Numbered from the stretch's first letter, positions 42,096 to 51,937 are shown. The stretch: DNA of 64,000 nucleotides from Lachnospiraceae bacterium AB2028 (GCA_000621425.1 JHYJ01000003.1:160913-224912), one strand, 5' to 3'. Notes: generated from the letters alone by a model not told the origin. Numbers and translations: made by a program.

Positions 42096-43373
42096 CTAAA
42101 TTATCTCTTTACTTTCCCCTGAATGTTTTTTTATCTGCTCGTTCAGATACCCTGCCAGCTCATCCTGGGGCACATCATAGTATTCAGTAAAGGCATGCTT
42201 TTCACCGTTTATCTTGATGCCCAGCATTTTTTCAAAGGGAATGTTCTCCGTGGACCTAAGCAGGTTATTCTCCACATTTGGATTGGTCTTCTTAAGCTCC
42301 GCTATCAGCTGCTTTACCGCCAGGCGCTTTGAACCGCCCTCGCCTTCCGGCCTGCAGGTCGTACAGGTATCGGTAAAATGGCAAGCACACTGTATGAAAT
42401 GCAGCCCATTATAGTCACGCCATCTCTTTATGTCATCCTCCCTGACAAGGTATAGCGGCCTTATCAACTCCATTCCCTCGAAATTGGTGCTGTGAAGCTT
42501 GGGCATCATGGCCTGGAACTGCCCACTGTAGAGCATTCCCATAAGCACAGTTTCTATGACATCGTCAAAATGGTGTCCCAGAGCTATCTTGTTGCAGCCC
42601 AACTCCTTTGCCTTGCTGTAAAGGTATCCCCGGCGCATCCTTGCGCAGAGATAACAGGGGGATTTTTCCACGCTGTATACCGCATCAAATATATTTGTCT
42701 CAAATATGGTCAAGGGTATCCCCATAAGCTTTGCGTTGCTTTCTATGACCTTGCGGTTTACCTCGCTGTACCCCGGATCCATGCACAGGAATACTATCTC
42801 AAAAGGAAATTTGTGGTGTTTCTGAAGCTCCTTGAAAAGCATGGCCATGCACATGGAGTCTTTTCCTCCGGATATGCATACAGCTATCCTGTCCCCCGGC
42901 TGCACCAGCTCATAGTTGACTATGCCCTTCGTAAACCGTGAAAAAAGATCCTTCTTAAAAGTCTTAGTAATGCTTTCTTCTATGCTGATGCGCCTTGCAT
43001 CATCCTCAGCAGCCCCCGATGCCAGACGGTAAACATAGGCTCCATAACCGCCCTCCAGATTATATGCGTCATACCCTGCATCGCGCAGCTCATCAACAGC
43101 ATCAGCGCTTATCCTGCCGAAACGGCAGAGTACTACCAGCTTCCTTCCGGAAGATACTATTTCCGAAAGCCTCAGTCCGGAACCTTCCAAGGCTTCACTT
43201 GAAAGATCATTTGAAACCTTGTCTTCGCAAAAGGCCTGTATCTGCTCCGGCGTAAAATAATATGCCCCTTCAATATGGTCCTTGTCAAAAGCCTCCCTGT
43301 CCCGAAGATCGATCACATAATAATCTTCAGGGGCCAATTTTATAAATTCTTCTGCGGTGATACTCGCACTCAT
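42096..43373 (-). CDS. Rhodanese-TtcA-like fusion (tRNA 2-thiolation type)
   Basis: This is a 425-residue fusion. Residues about 1-115 are a rhodanese (VIDLRDREAFDKDHIEGAYYF, active Cys in VVLCRFGRIS), a sulfur carrier. The remainder is a PP-loop ATPase of the TtcA branch: CISGGKDSMCMA (SGGxDS, about 165), CYLCARMRRG with the CxxC pair, GHHFDDVIETVLM, and a third cysteine set in CACHFTDTCTTCRPEG. TtcA makes 2-thiocytidine in tRNA with an Fe-S cluster. Having the sulfur donor fused suggests sulfur is passed within one chain. It lies 55 bases downstream of hypE. Confidence 0.85.
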   Translation of the reverse strand: MSASITAEEFIKLAPEDYYVIDLRDREAFDKDHIEGAYYFTPEQIQAFCEDKVSNDLSSEALEGSGLRLSEIVSSGRKLVVLCRFGRISADAVDELRDAGYDAYNLEGGYGAYVYRLASGAAEDDARRISIEESITKTFKKDLFSRFTKGIVNYELVQPGDRIAVCISGGKDSMCMAMLFKELQKHHKFPFEIVFLCMDPGYSEVNRKVIESNAKLMGIPLTIFETNIFDAVYSVEKSPCYLCARMRRGYLYSKAKELGCNKIALGHHFDDVIETVLMGMLYSGQFQAMMPKLHSTNFEGMELIRPLYLVREDDIKRWRDYNGLHFIQCACHFTDTCTTCRPEGEGGSKRLAVKQLIAELKKTNPNVENNLLRSTENIPFEKMLGIKINGEKHAFTEYYDVPQDELAGYLNEQIKKHSGESKEII

Positions 43374-43428
43374 AAATCAAAAACTCCCGTTCCGACCCTG
43401 CCCTACAGCCGTAAAACACGTCATATCG

Positions 43429-44433
43429 TCAACATATCCTTGGCAGGCCTTCTCCCTTAAGTATGTCCATATTTCGCTCGCCGCCTATACGGGTCTTCAT
43501 TATAAGCTTCCCGGCACGCTTTTCTTCGTCCCTTACTTCGCCTATAACTGCTACCATGGAGCCGTAGGCACTGCTCTTTATAAGTTCAACGGCCCTGTCG
43601 GCGTATTCCCCGGGAAGTATCAGGGCAAGTTTCCCTTCATTCCCCATGTATGCAGGGTCTATGCCCATCAGTTTAGCAAAATCCCTTACCGCATCCGTCA
43701 CCGGTATTTTTTCTTCTTCTATATAAAAAGCCTTATCGCTGCTTTCAGCTAATTCCTTAAGCACTGTACCAAGACCACCCCTGGTGATATCCCGCATTGT
43801 ATGAATAGGAATTCCTGATTCCATCAGTTTCCCTACCATCTCAGTGAGCGGGGCATTATCGCTCTTTATATCAGTTTCTATATTCAGCCTGTGGGCCATT
43901 ATCGTTGCGTGATGGTCCCCCATAGTACCGGAAACAATTATAACATCCCCATCTTCAGCATTAGCAGCCGATATATCCGGCACAGACTCCTCGTTAAACA
44001 GCCCTACGCCGGAAGTATTTATGTACATGCCGCCATTACCACCGACTACCTTGGTATCTCCGGCCACAATATGGACTCCGGCCTCTTTTGCAGTATCCGC
44101 CAGGGATTCAACGCACCTTTTCAGAGTACTGATTTCAAGTCCTTCCTCCAGAATAAAACCACAGGTTATGTATTTGGGCACAGCTCCCCGCATAAGCAGA
44201 TCATTTACGGTCCCGCATATACTGAGCCTGCCTATGTCACCACCGTTAAACTCAAGGGGCGTCACTACAAAGCTGTCCGTAGTCACCGCAATTCGTCCAC
44301 TCCCCGGTACTACTGCGCTGTCCTCCATGGCAAGCAGGGTCTCGTTTGCAAAAGCAGGCGCAAAAATCTCATCTATTAATTTTTTTGTATCACTGCCCCC
44401 ACTTCCGTGAGCAGTTGTTATCACATCCGGCAT
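43429..44433 (-). CDS. hypE: HypE, hydrogenase maturation (carbamoyl dehydratase)
   Basis: HypE dehydrates the HypF-derived thiocarbamate to make the cyanide ligand of NiFe hydrogenases. The 334 residues show the PurM/AIRS fold (AVTTDSFVV, GTVNDLLMRGA, VAGDTKVV, DITRGGLGTVLKE) and end in PRIC, the C-terminal cysteine that carries the thiocyanate. The start MPDVITT is chosen since GGAGAG lies 4 bases upstream. No other hyp gene or hydrogenase is in the window, so it is isolated here. Confidence 0.93.
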   Translation of the reverse strand: MPDVITTAHGSGGSDTKKLIDEIFAPAFANETLLAMEDSAVVPGSGRIAVTTDSFVVTPLEFNGGDIGRLSICGTVNDLLMRGAVPKYITCGFILEEGLEISTLKRCVESLADTAKEAGVHIVAGDTKVVGGNGGMYINTSGVGLFNEESVPDISAANAEDGDVIIVSGTMGDHHATIMAHRLNIETDIKSDNAPLTEMVGKLMESGIPIHTMRDITRGGLGTVLKELAESSDKAFYIEEEKIPVTDAVRDFAKLMGIDPAYMGNEGKLALILPGEYADRAVELIKSSAYGSMVAVIGEVRDEEKRAGKLIMKTRIGGERNMDILKGEGLPRIC

Positions 44434-44562
44434 ATTTCTCTCCATATATTTTACTTTTAGTGCCTAAAACATTATATCAGCAACACCTAACATTTTAAAG
44501 CACGGGCGGTTTCCGTTTGGGATAAAAAATGATACAATATTTAAGAAGGCAGGTGGGGTTAC

Positions 44563-44793
44563 ATGGCAAATAAAAATTCTGATTATTCTTATATAAAAGA
44601 AAATGATTCCAAAGAAAAAGATACCCTTGATAAAAAAACCTATCTGTACCAGTCTGAGCTCTTTTCAGGAAAAACGCCAGATGTTAGGGATATCCATAAA
44701 ATGATGCCTGAACAACGAATACTGAAACTAAAGAAAAGAACAGACACTGACAGGAGCTTAAACAAATTTCTGGAAGACACCACCGATAACTGA
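44563..44793 (+). CDS. Small hypothetical charged protein, 76 aa
   Basis: This 76-residue hydrophilic protein, rich in Lys, Asp and Glu, is of unknown function. A weak ribosome site (GGCAGGTGGGG) precedes the ATG. It heads a likely two-gene unit with the SulP transporter 47 bases downstream. A motif DIHKMMPEQRILKLKKRTDTD near the C-terminus is helical and amphipathic. No family recognised. Confidence 0.65.
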   Translation: MANKNSDYSYIKENDSKEKDTLDKKTYLYQSELFSGKTPDVRDIHKMMPEQRILKLKKRTDTDRSLNKFLEDTTDN

Positions 44794-44840
44794 ATACAAA
44801 AAACCATTCCACCATAGAAGGAGGAGGTATTCTCCCGACT

Positions 44841-47153
44841 GTGACGAATAAATACAAAGACTACAAATTATCATATGTTCCCGGTGACATATTCATTGGA
44901 GTAATAATAGCCTTTATTTCTATTCCCATATCCATGGGATATGCAATGATAGCCGGCCTCCCGCCGGTGTACGGACTGTATGGTTCCGTACTTCCCATAC
45001 TGTTCTTCGGACTTATCACTTCATCCCCCGGTTTTGTATTTGGTGTAGATGCCGCCCCTGCTGCACTTACAGGCGCATTAGTCTATTCCCTCGGATTAAC
45101 GGCATTTTCCGAAGAGGCCATAAGCCTAATACCCACACTGACAATATGCGTAACATTCTGGCTTGGTCTGTTCATGCTGTTTAGGGCTGACCGCCTCACC
45201 CGTTTCGTTTCCTCGCCTGTAATGGGAGGTTTCATAACCGGCATCGGCTGCGAAATAATACTTATGCAGGTGCCCAAGCTCTTCGGCGGCGATGCGCTGC
45301 GCGGCGAACTCTTTGAGCTTGTCCCGGAGATAATAAAATCAGCACTTAAGAATTTTAACCTCCTGTCTTTTGTCCTCGGCCTCTCTACCGTAGTAATAAT
45401 ACTTATTTTCAAAAAGATATCTCCCCGCATACCCATGACGGTGATAATGATGATATTAGGTGCACTGCTGGGCAGATTTACTCCCATATCAGATCTGGGC
45501 GTAAAACTTTTGGATACGCCCAAGCCCGGGCTTATGCCCCTTGCTTTCCCGGATCTCACATGGCTGTTCGCACACCCAAAGGAGCTTATCAGCACTTCTC
45601 TGGTAATAGCAATTGTAATTACAGCAGAAACACTGCTTGCCACACAGAATTTTGCTATGAAGAACGGTCAGCACATAAATGGCAGACAGGAACTTCTGGC
45701 ATATACCGTAGGAATGTTTGCTGCATCTCTTTCCGGATGCTGTCCGGTTAACGGTTCAGTATCCAGAAGCGGTATTGCTGACCAGTATAAGGTCCGTTCA
45801 CAGATAATGTCCTTAGTTGCTTCCATTACTATGGTAGTAATTCTCCTAGTGGGCACTCCTTTCATTGGCTGGCTTCCGGTTCCCATCCTGACAGCCATAG
45901 TTATATCCGCACTTATCGGAATACTTGAAATAACCTTAGCAATTAAGCTTTTTAAAACAGACCGGATAGAATTCTTCATATTCATAGCAGTACTTTTGAC
46001 CGTACTTATCCTTGGCACCATGTACGGTGTATTCGCGGGTGTCATTCTCTCCTTTGTCATATACATAATACGTGCTTCTAAACCTGCCAGAAGTTTTCTT
46101 GGATGCATACCTGGACAGGAGGGCTTTTTTCCCATCGATCGTTATAGGGATGTATATCCGATAAAAGGAGTTGTCATCTATAAATTCATGTCACCGCTTT
46201 TCTTTGCAAATGTCGGGGATTTCTGCTCAGATATAGAAAATGCTATCAGAAACGGTATTAAAGTGGTGATAGTGGACGCTGGAAGCATAAGCAGCATAGA
46301 CATCACCGCTGCTGAATATCTATTGAAACTATATGAAAACCTCAAAAAAAAGGGAGTACGTTTCTTCCTGACAGAGCATGCAGGAAAGATAAATGATGAG
46401 CTTCATGAGTTCGGATGCGGAATACTGCTTTCGGAATGGGCTGTTATACCGCGCATAGAACAGGCTCTAAAAATATGCGGATACAAATATCCGTATATAT
46501 CTGTCGAAAATAGCGAATACCTGCAAAAGGAAATTGCCGAAAGCAACCTTCAATCAAGTGAATCAGACCTTCATTCCAGTAACGCACGTAAGGTGCTGGC
46601 ACAGTTTGAATGGGCTTTCGGAAAAGATGCAGAAAACCGTATGCAGGAACTGGCAATAGACTTCTCCAGAAAACTGCTTGAAAGCGAATGGGATGAAAAA
46701 GACCATATATTAAATGAACTTATACCTTCCTGGGGCATACTGGACGAAGAACAGTTTCTCGATATCGTAGAAATGCAGCTTGCCGTCTATGACACTGAGC
46801 ACGGCACCGCCCACATAAATAATTCTGACAAAGATGATGCACCTGATGATCTTTCCGCAGATACGGAAGATAATGAGGATTCTATAAACAATATCGAAAG
46901 CATAAAGGAAGCTCTGGTCCGCTACCACGCAGAACTTGACCGCAGGCTGGCAGAATCAGACAGTACTCTCATAAACGATGTGGTAAGAGCCAGACGCCGC
47001 AGGGAACTTTACTTCAAAAAACATAACCCCAAAGCATACGAAATCTACCGTGCAGAAAGACATGAACACCGAAACCTTCTCCGAGAGAAGTATCCCAACC
47101 TGCTGGCTAAAATTGATGAAATACGGGCAGATGAAGATTCAAAGCATAAATGA
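44841..47153 (+). CDS. SulP-family anion transporter with STAS domain and long C-terminal extension
   Basis: This 770-residue membrane transporter moves sulfate, bicarbonate or another anion. The transport domain (about 1-415) has the SulP signature AFISIPISMGYAMIAGLPPVYGLYGS near the start, about 12-14 membrane segments and the GCCPVNGSVSRSG stretch. A STAS domain follows (about 435-550; DAGSISSIDITAAEYL). The last 200 residues are acidic then basic and are not part of standard SulP proteins. Start is GTG with GGAGGAGG 13 bases upstream, a long spacing; no ATG is closer. The 3' end overlaps the convergent signalling gene by 15 bases. Confidence 0.9.
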   Translation: MTNKYKDYKLSYVPGDIFIGVIIAFISIPISMGYAMIAGLPPVYGLYGSVLPILFFGLITSSPGFVFGVDAAPAALTGALVYSLGLTAFSEEAISLIPTLTICVTFWLGLFMLFRADRLTRFVSSPVMGGFITGIGCEIILMQVPKLFGGDALRGELFELVPEIIKSALKNFNLLSFVLGLSTVVIILIFKKISPRIPMTVIMMILGALLGRFTPISDLGVKLLDTPKPGLMPLAFPDLTWLFAHPKELISTSLVIAIVITAETLLATQNFAMKNGQHINGRQELLAYTVGMFAASLSGCCPVNGSVSRSGIADQYKVRSQIMSLVASITMVVILLVGTPFIGWLPVPILTAIVISALIGILEITLAIKLFKTDRIEFFIFIAVLLTVLILGTMYGVFAGVILSFVIYIIRASKPARSFLGCIPGQEGFFPIDRYRDVYPIKGVVIYKFMSPLFFANVGDFCSDIENAIRNGIKVVIVDAGSISSIDITAAEYLLKLYENLKKKGVRFFLTEHAGKINDELHEFGCGILLSEWAVIPRIEQALKICGYKYPYISVENSEYLQKEIAESNLQSSESDLHSSNARKVLAQFEWAFGKDAENRMQELAIDFSRKLLESEWDEKDHILNELIPSWGILDEEQFLDIVEMQLAVYDTEHGTAHINNSDKDDAPDDLSADTEDNEDSINNIESIKEALVRYHAELDRRLAESDSTLINDVVRARRRRELYFKKHNPKAYEIYRAERHEHRNLLREKYPNLLAKIDEIRADEDSKHK

Positions 47154-49148
47154 CTTAGGCGTTATCTCAGACCTGTGAAGGATGCCATAAACCACTTCTT
47201 TTGTTATCGCAGGATTCAGCGGCTTAGTCACATAATCGTCTATGCCAAGCTCACGTATTTTATGAAGAGTTTCCTTGCTCTTATCTCCGGTCATAAGAAC
47301 TACCGGCATAGCATATTTCTTCCGGATCCTCACATACATGTCAAATCCGTCTATATCCGCTATTTTAAGGTCCAAAAGTATAAGTGAAATATTTGTCTGT
47401 TCCAGAATTTCAAATGCCTCTTCTTCATTCATTGCACTTACCACCTTGATATTTTCCATTTTCTCAAGGATATGCTTCACATGAGTTATAGCCATTTGAA
47501 CATCATCGATAACCAGCACAATATCTGTAACGGCATCCTTCTGTTTCAGCTTATACTCCTTATCCGCATCAATAATGGAAAGCATTACGTCTGCAATCTC
47601 AGGATCAAACTGGCTTCCCCTGCCCTTCTCTATTTCACTGCGAATAACATCCTGGGGAAGCGCCTTTCGGTAGCTCCTGTCACTGGCCATAGCATCATAG
47701 GCATCAGCCACTGCAATAATACGCGCCACTTCAGGTATATTTTCTGCTTCCAAACAGTTTGGATACCCGGTTCCGTCATATCGTTCATGGTGGTATTTAG
47801 CTCCGTAGCCTATCCTTGTATCTTCATGCAGTCCTGTCAGAATATGATATCCGCTGACGGGATGTATCCTGATTGCATCCATCTCATCCTTTTCCAAACG
47901 CCCGGGTTTATTTATGATTTCTTCAGGTACACGGATCTTTCCTACATCATGCAATAAACCGGCAACATATATCTTCTTCAAATCTTTCTTGGATTTTCCC
48001 ATATGTTCTGCGATCAATACAGCGTAATCCGCAACACGCTGGGAATGACCGCTTGTATAACGGTCCTTTGCATCAATAGTTGATGCCAGTGCAGTAACCA
48101 TGCGCATATTCAAATCTTCTATCTTTGTGGCATTCTTCTGCTCTGACCTATATCCTAAATAATAGAAATATGATATGAAGAAGAAGATTATCATAGATAC
48201 TATGATATTAACCACCAGCTGGGAGTTTACATTTTCAAAGAGCTCTTCATCCGTGACAACTATAACCGCATACCACTGCCCCATTATAGGATGAACAAAA
48301 AGCGTGCACATCTCATCATCCACGTATGCATTAAAACGACCATCGATTGTTTCAGTGACCATCGGCATTATATCCTGATCATATACTTCAGAAATATACC
48401 TGCCGTTATATTCTTTTTCATGATGAGCAATTATAAATCCATCATCATTCACAACCATTGCGTAGCCTTTACCGGCTATATCAGTACTGTATACAGCATC
48501 GTTTATATAATTGACTATCACATCCAGACAGACCACATTGAATTTTCCGCTTTCTTCATCTTCGGATATACACTTTGCAAAGGTAACAACCACATAGCCT
48601 GTCTGTGCATCCACATAAGGGGAAACTATCACAACCTCCCCCGGCTCTTCAGATGCCGCCTTATACCAGTCCCTTGACTCCGGGTCAAACCCTTCAGGGG
48701 GAATCCAGCCTGAACCGTCCAGGTATTCACCATTTACATAAGCATATAGGCCAGTGAAATTCTCATCAAACTGTTCAGCCTGTTTTACTGTCTGATCAGA
48801 AAGATACTTGTAAATGTCCCGAGAAGAATTTCCGTTCTTATCCATAAGGTAGATGGTATCCGCTGATACACGGAGCGTAGACTGTGCAACAGTAAGATAA
48901 TTATCAAGATCTGTAGACATCATCTGTATCTTATCATCACCATCCTCGTATACGCCTCCAACCGATGAGTCAAACAGCACCTTCGTATTATAGGCCACAA
49001 CAATGAACATCAGCATAAATGTTACTATAAGGGTAACAATAAAGCTGTTCTTGCTCCTTTTTGCAAAGTCCATCTCCAGGCGTAATTTTTTCAGCTTATC
49101 ATAATAATTCGAGAAAAGATAAAGAAGGGTCATGATCATAATGATCAA
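47139..49148 (-). CDS. Membrane Cache sensor with HD-GYP phosphodiesterase and C-terminal receiver domain
   Basis: This is predicted to break down cyclic di-GMP in response to an outside signal. Order in up to 669 residues: membrane segment, extracellular Cache domain (about 60-300; TGLYAYVNGEYLDGSGWIP), second membrane segment (about 320-345), HD-GYP domain (about 365-530: HSQRVADYAV, GLLHDVGKI, HHERYDGTGYP) and a receiver domain (about 555-660, phospho-Asp in LLDLKI, Lys in VTKPLN). A receiver at the C-terminal end is unusual. The start is uncertain: the frame upstream of the TTG at 49148 reads like another membrane helix but has no standard start codon near its AAGGGAG site; an internal Met (MDFAKRS) is an alternative. 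Confidence 0.88.
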   Translation of the reverse strand: MIIMIMTLLYLFSNYYDKLKKLRLEMDFAKRSKNSFIVTLIVTFMLMFIVVAYNTKVLFDSSVGGVYEDGDDKIQMMSTDLDNYLTVAQSTLRVSADTIYLMDKNGNSSRDIYKYLSDQTVKQAEQFDENFTGLYAYVNGEYLDGSGWIPPEGFDPESRDWYKAASEEPGEVVIVSPYVDAQTGYVVVTFAKCISEDEESGKFNVVCLDVIVNYINDAVYSTDIAGKGYAMVVNDDGFIIAHHEKEYNGRYISEVYDQDIMPMVTETIDGRFNAYVDDEMCTLFVHPIMGQWYAVIVVTDEELFENVNSQLVVNIIVSMIIFFFISYFYYLGYRSEQKNATKIEDLNMRMVTALASTIDAKDRYTSGHSQRVADYAVLIAEHMGKSKKDLKKIYVAGLLHDVGKIRVPEEIINKPGRLEKDEMDAIRIHPVSGYHILTGLHEDTRIGYGAKYHHERYDGTGYPNCLEAENIPEVARIIAVADAYDAMASDRSYRKALPQDVIRSEIEKGRGSQFDPEIADVMLSIIDADKEYKLKQKDAVTDIVLVIDDVQMAITHVKHILEKMENIKVVSAMNEEEAFEILEQTNISLILLDLKIADIDGFDMYVRIRKKYAMPVVLMTGDKSKETLHKIRELGIDDYVTKPLNPAITKEVVYGILHRSEITPKSFML

Positions 49149-49260
49149 AAAGATAGATACGGCATAAATTATCAGGCTTAATCCGTTTGAAAAAGTATAT
49201 TCAAAAAATTTTTCTCCCTTTTTACAAAAGTGTTTCTATATGTACAAACTTGAATTTGTA

Positions 49261-49674
49261 TCACAGAACCATCAGCAATGTTCCGGCTCCAATCAGGATA
49301 CACCCTATCACTGACTTAAAAGTAAATTCTTCATGCAGAAAAACAAACGCCAGTATCAGCGTAATGACAACGGACAACTTATCAATCGGGACGACTTTTG
49401 AAGCGTCTCCCATCTGCAAGGCCTTGTAATAGCAAAGCCATGAGGCACCAGTAGCAAGGCCGGACAGAATCAGGAAAATCCAGCATTTCTGGCTAATGTC
49501 TTTTATTCCGGCTTGCTGATGAGTAATAAATACCATTCCCCATGCCATGATAACAACAACCATCGTACGGATCGCAGTAGCCAGATTCGATCCGACACCT
49601 TCAATTCCTATCTTTGCCAATATTGATGTCAGTGCGGCAAAGATTGCCGAACCAAGCGCTAATAAAAACCACAT
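49261..49674 (-). CDS. EamA/DMT-family small transporter
   Basis: This is a 137-residue membrane protein with four to five hydrophobic segments and a single EamA repeat: ALGSAIFAALTSILAKIGIEGV at the start, GASWLCYYKALQMGDASKVVPIDKLSVVITL, and a terminal FKSVIGCILIGAGTLLMVL. One-domain members work as dimers and are annotated as permeases of the drug/metabolite superfamily. The substrate is unknown. It is 12 bases downstream of the next membrane gene and probably last in the hprK group of genes. Confidence 0.88.
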   Translation of the reverse strand: MWFLLALGSAIFAALTSILAKIGIEGVGSNLATAIRTMVVVIMAWGMVFITHQQAGIKDISQKCWIFLILSGLATGASWLCYYKALQMGDASKVVPIDKLSVVITLILAFVFLHEEFTFKSVIGCILIGAGTLLMVL

Positions 49675-49686
49675 AGTGATACTCCT

Positions 49687-50496
49687 TCAAATCCCGATTT
49701 GAATTATTCTATCATGAGCAACACAAATGTAAAAAGGGAGAAATTTTTCTACAATAAAGTATCCTGCAATACACCCGCCGAATATGAGAAACGATAAAAC
49801 CGCCTGTATAGCAGCCTGTGTGCGCAGCTCGGCATCATGAGTTTTGACTGACATCAGCTCCTTGTACTCATAATCCTTCCCTGCACCCCATGCAAAGAAA
49901 ATAATGATCAGCGATTCTAAAATATTGAAATAGAAGTAGGGGCTAAGCAGTTCACTTGGCCAGTCAAAACATGAAGATGTCCACATACCGTATTCAGTTA
50001 CGACATATGCCAAACCCAAAACCGATAAATGCGGAAAGCCTATTCCGTTTTTCTTATTTTTGACATAGAAAACTATATCCTTCAAACAGAAGATCATTAT
50101 AAGTGTTGTAACGCCGACTTCCCATATATTTACAATTAGAGAATCATATGGAAGATAAAGGAACATCTGGGGAATATTGGTAAGTAACGGCAATACTATC
50201 AAAGGATGTAAAAAACGCCGTCTTTCCGGAGTCTGGAAATAAATGATAGTGAAAAGAAGAACCACATATCCTATATTCCAGCCAATATTTGCCACATATC
50301 TGTAGGAATCCGGTGAATCATGCATTATGAGCTGATATACCATCCAATAGTAATCGCTCAGAAACCGCAGAACAAAGAAAGTTATCAGATAAAGATATCC
50401 ACGTTTTGAATATGTTATATATTTAAATAAACACAACAAAAGACCGACGATTGTAAAGAACAGCGATATGAAATTCTCTAAATCATCAAAAGTCAT
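49687..50496 (-). CDS. Multi-span membrane protein, possibly a sensor N-terminal region
   Basis: This is a 269-residue protein with about seven or eight hydrophobic segments, no recognised family. The layout (short polar loops, FYVKNKKNG, KTHDAELRTQAAIQ after segment six) recalls the membrane part of 7TM sensor proteins; the output domain would be missing. The last residues (FYICVAHDRIIQIGI) look unlike a natural end, so truncation is possible. No clear ribosome site was identified. It lies 34 bases after the acyltransferase gene. Confidence 0.7.
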   Translation of the reverse strand: MTFDDLENFISLFFTIVGLLLCLFKYITYSKRGYLYLITFFVLRFLSDYYWMVYQLIMHDSPDSYRYVANIGWNIGYVVLLFTIIYFQTPERRRFLHPLIVLPLLTNIPQMFLYLPYDSLIVNIWEVGVTTLIMIFCLKDIVFYVKNKKNGIGFPHLSVLGLAYVVTEYGMWTSSCFDWPSELLSPYFYFNILESLIIIFFAWGAGKDYEYKELMSVKTHDAELRTQAAIQAVLSFLIFGGCIAGYFIVEKFLPFYICVAHDRIIQIGI

Positions 50497-50530
50497 CTGT
50501 TCCAGCCCCTATATAACAGTGAACTCTTTC

Positions 50531-51937
50531 CTACATGGTCTTCTTTACAAAAGGAATCCTCCTGAAAAGCCATACCGGTATAAAGGATATCAGATAAACT
50601 ATTAATATCCACAACAGTGACGGGAAAATCTTTGCCGGTCCTGTTATATCTCCAAATATCATATACTCCAGGTCATCGAATATCTTTATACGGTCAAGTA
50701 CGGCAGGAAATACAAGATATACTCCCAATGTGCATCCTCCTATGGAAGCAAGGACCTTTTGGACAGTTTCCTTGTGGGGATGTCCCGTATGTATCAATTT
50801 GATGGTCATAAACAGCGATATTGATGCAAGTATTCCAACCCAATATAAGTAATCCATGTATATTGCCACACTCTCAATATATGTCGTGTGGTAATAAGTA
50901 TTGTATATTATCATGGACATATCAAGTACAGTCAGCAACCATGCAAAAGGGAGTATCTTCTTTATCTGTTCCCTTGTCACTCTGTGGTGCAGATAGTAGC
51001 CCACAAGGGGATAGAATATAGAATTAGTCAGAAGCCAATTCAGATTAAACGCCGGATTCATAATGTACCTGCCCTCGCAGATCTTATCATCAATCTCAGG
51101 CATTACAGTCTGTAATATTATTCCTATAATTATGAGATAGATGAAATCACGGTTCTTCATATTCTGCGCCATAGGCCTTAAGAAAGGCAGACAGATAAGA
51201 AAGCCGATATAAGAATACATATATGCAAGGGGAACTATCCTTTCCTTGCAGTAAAGATCGCCTATGAAAGTCCAGATATCCCAGTCATCACGGCCACCCA
51301 TCAAATCGGAAATGTAATAAAAAATAGTAGCTATCAGAAGAAGGACAGCCATACGCAATATCCTGTTCTTCCATATGTACCTTTTGGTTTCATTATGTAT
51401 AAGCAGCTTTGCACCGGCTTTCATAAATACAAGTGAAGGTCCGCACAGGGAAATCATAGATATTATCATGAATATTCCATACGGTACGGTTCCTGCCTTG
51501 CACTCCCTTCCGAATATTTCAAAGCCTTCTGTCTGGGCAAAAAGATATAGAAGGATCGAAACTATCATTATGACATCAAAATAAAGTTCATTTGTCGGCT
51601 GATGTTTCTGAGCTACTTCCGGCTCCTCCGATATATGTACCTTCTTTGCAACATGTTTATTGTGCGCATGGGCTGTTGTCGATTTTTCCAAAGACAAATC
51701 TTCAACATCAGAAATTTTATCCTTAGTTACAGCCACTTTGCCTGAATGAGTCTTCCGTTTGTGTGAAGGCTCTTTCACCTTGGGCTCATCTTTCCCTGCA
51801 GCTTTATCAACACCCTTCTCTTTGGGAGAAGACATTTGTCCCTTTGGAGTAATCTCTTCCTTCGGCAGCTCGATATCTATGGTTCCCGTTTCACCATCTT
51901 TAAGAACCAGCTTTTTATCAACTTCTTTGATCTTCAT
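50531..51937 (-). CDS. Acyltransferase family 3 membrane protein with charged N-terminal extension
   Basis: This is a 468-residue integral membrane protein. Residues 1-115 are a hydrophilic, Lys/Glu/His-rich cytosolic extension. Then about ten membrane segments follow, with the acyltransferase-3-like layout (FGRECKAGTVPYGIFMIISMI, LLIHNETKRYIWKNRILRM, PLVGYYLHHRV, TLGVYLVFP). Such proteins O-acetylate or succinylate surface glycans. The usual HxxE-like active site is not obvious, so the family call is moderate. Its ATG overlaps the murB stop (ATGA), so expression is coupled to cell wall synthesis. Confidence 0.75.
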   Translation of the reverse strand: MKIKEVDKKLVLKDGETGTIDIELPKEEITPKGQMSSPKEKGVDKAAGKDEPKVKEPSHKRKTHSGKVAVTKDKISDVEDLSLEKSTTAHAHNKHVAKKVHISEEPEVAQKHQPTNELYFDVIMIVSILLYLFAQTEGFEIFGRECKAGTVPYGIFMIISMISLCGPSLVFMKAGAKLLIHNETKRYIWKNRILRMAVLLLIATIFYYISDLMGGRDDWDIWTFIGDLYCKERIVPLAYMYSYIGFLICLPFLRPMAQNMKNRDFIYLIIIGIILQTVMPEIDDKICEGRYIMNPAFNLNWLLTNSIFYPLVGYYLHHRVTREQIKKILPFAWLLTVLDMSMIIYNTYYHTTYIESVAIYMDYLYWVGILASISLFMTIKLIHTGHPHKETVQKVLASIGGCTLGVYLVFPAVLDRIKIFDDLEYMIFGDITGPAKIFPSLLWILIVYLISFIPVWLFRRIPFVKKTM

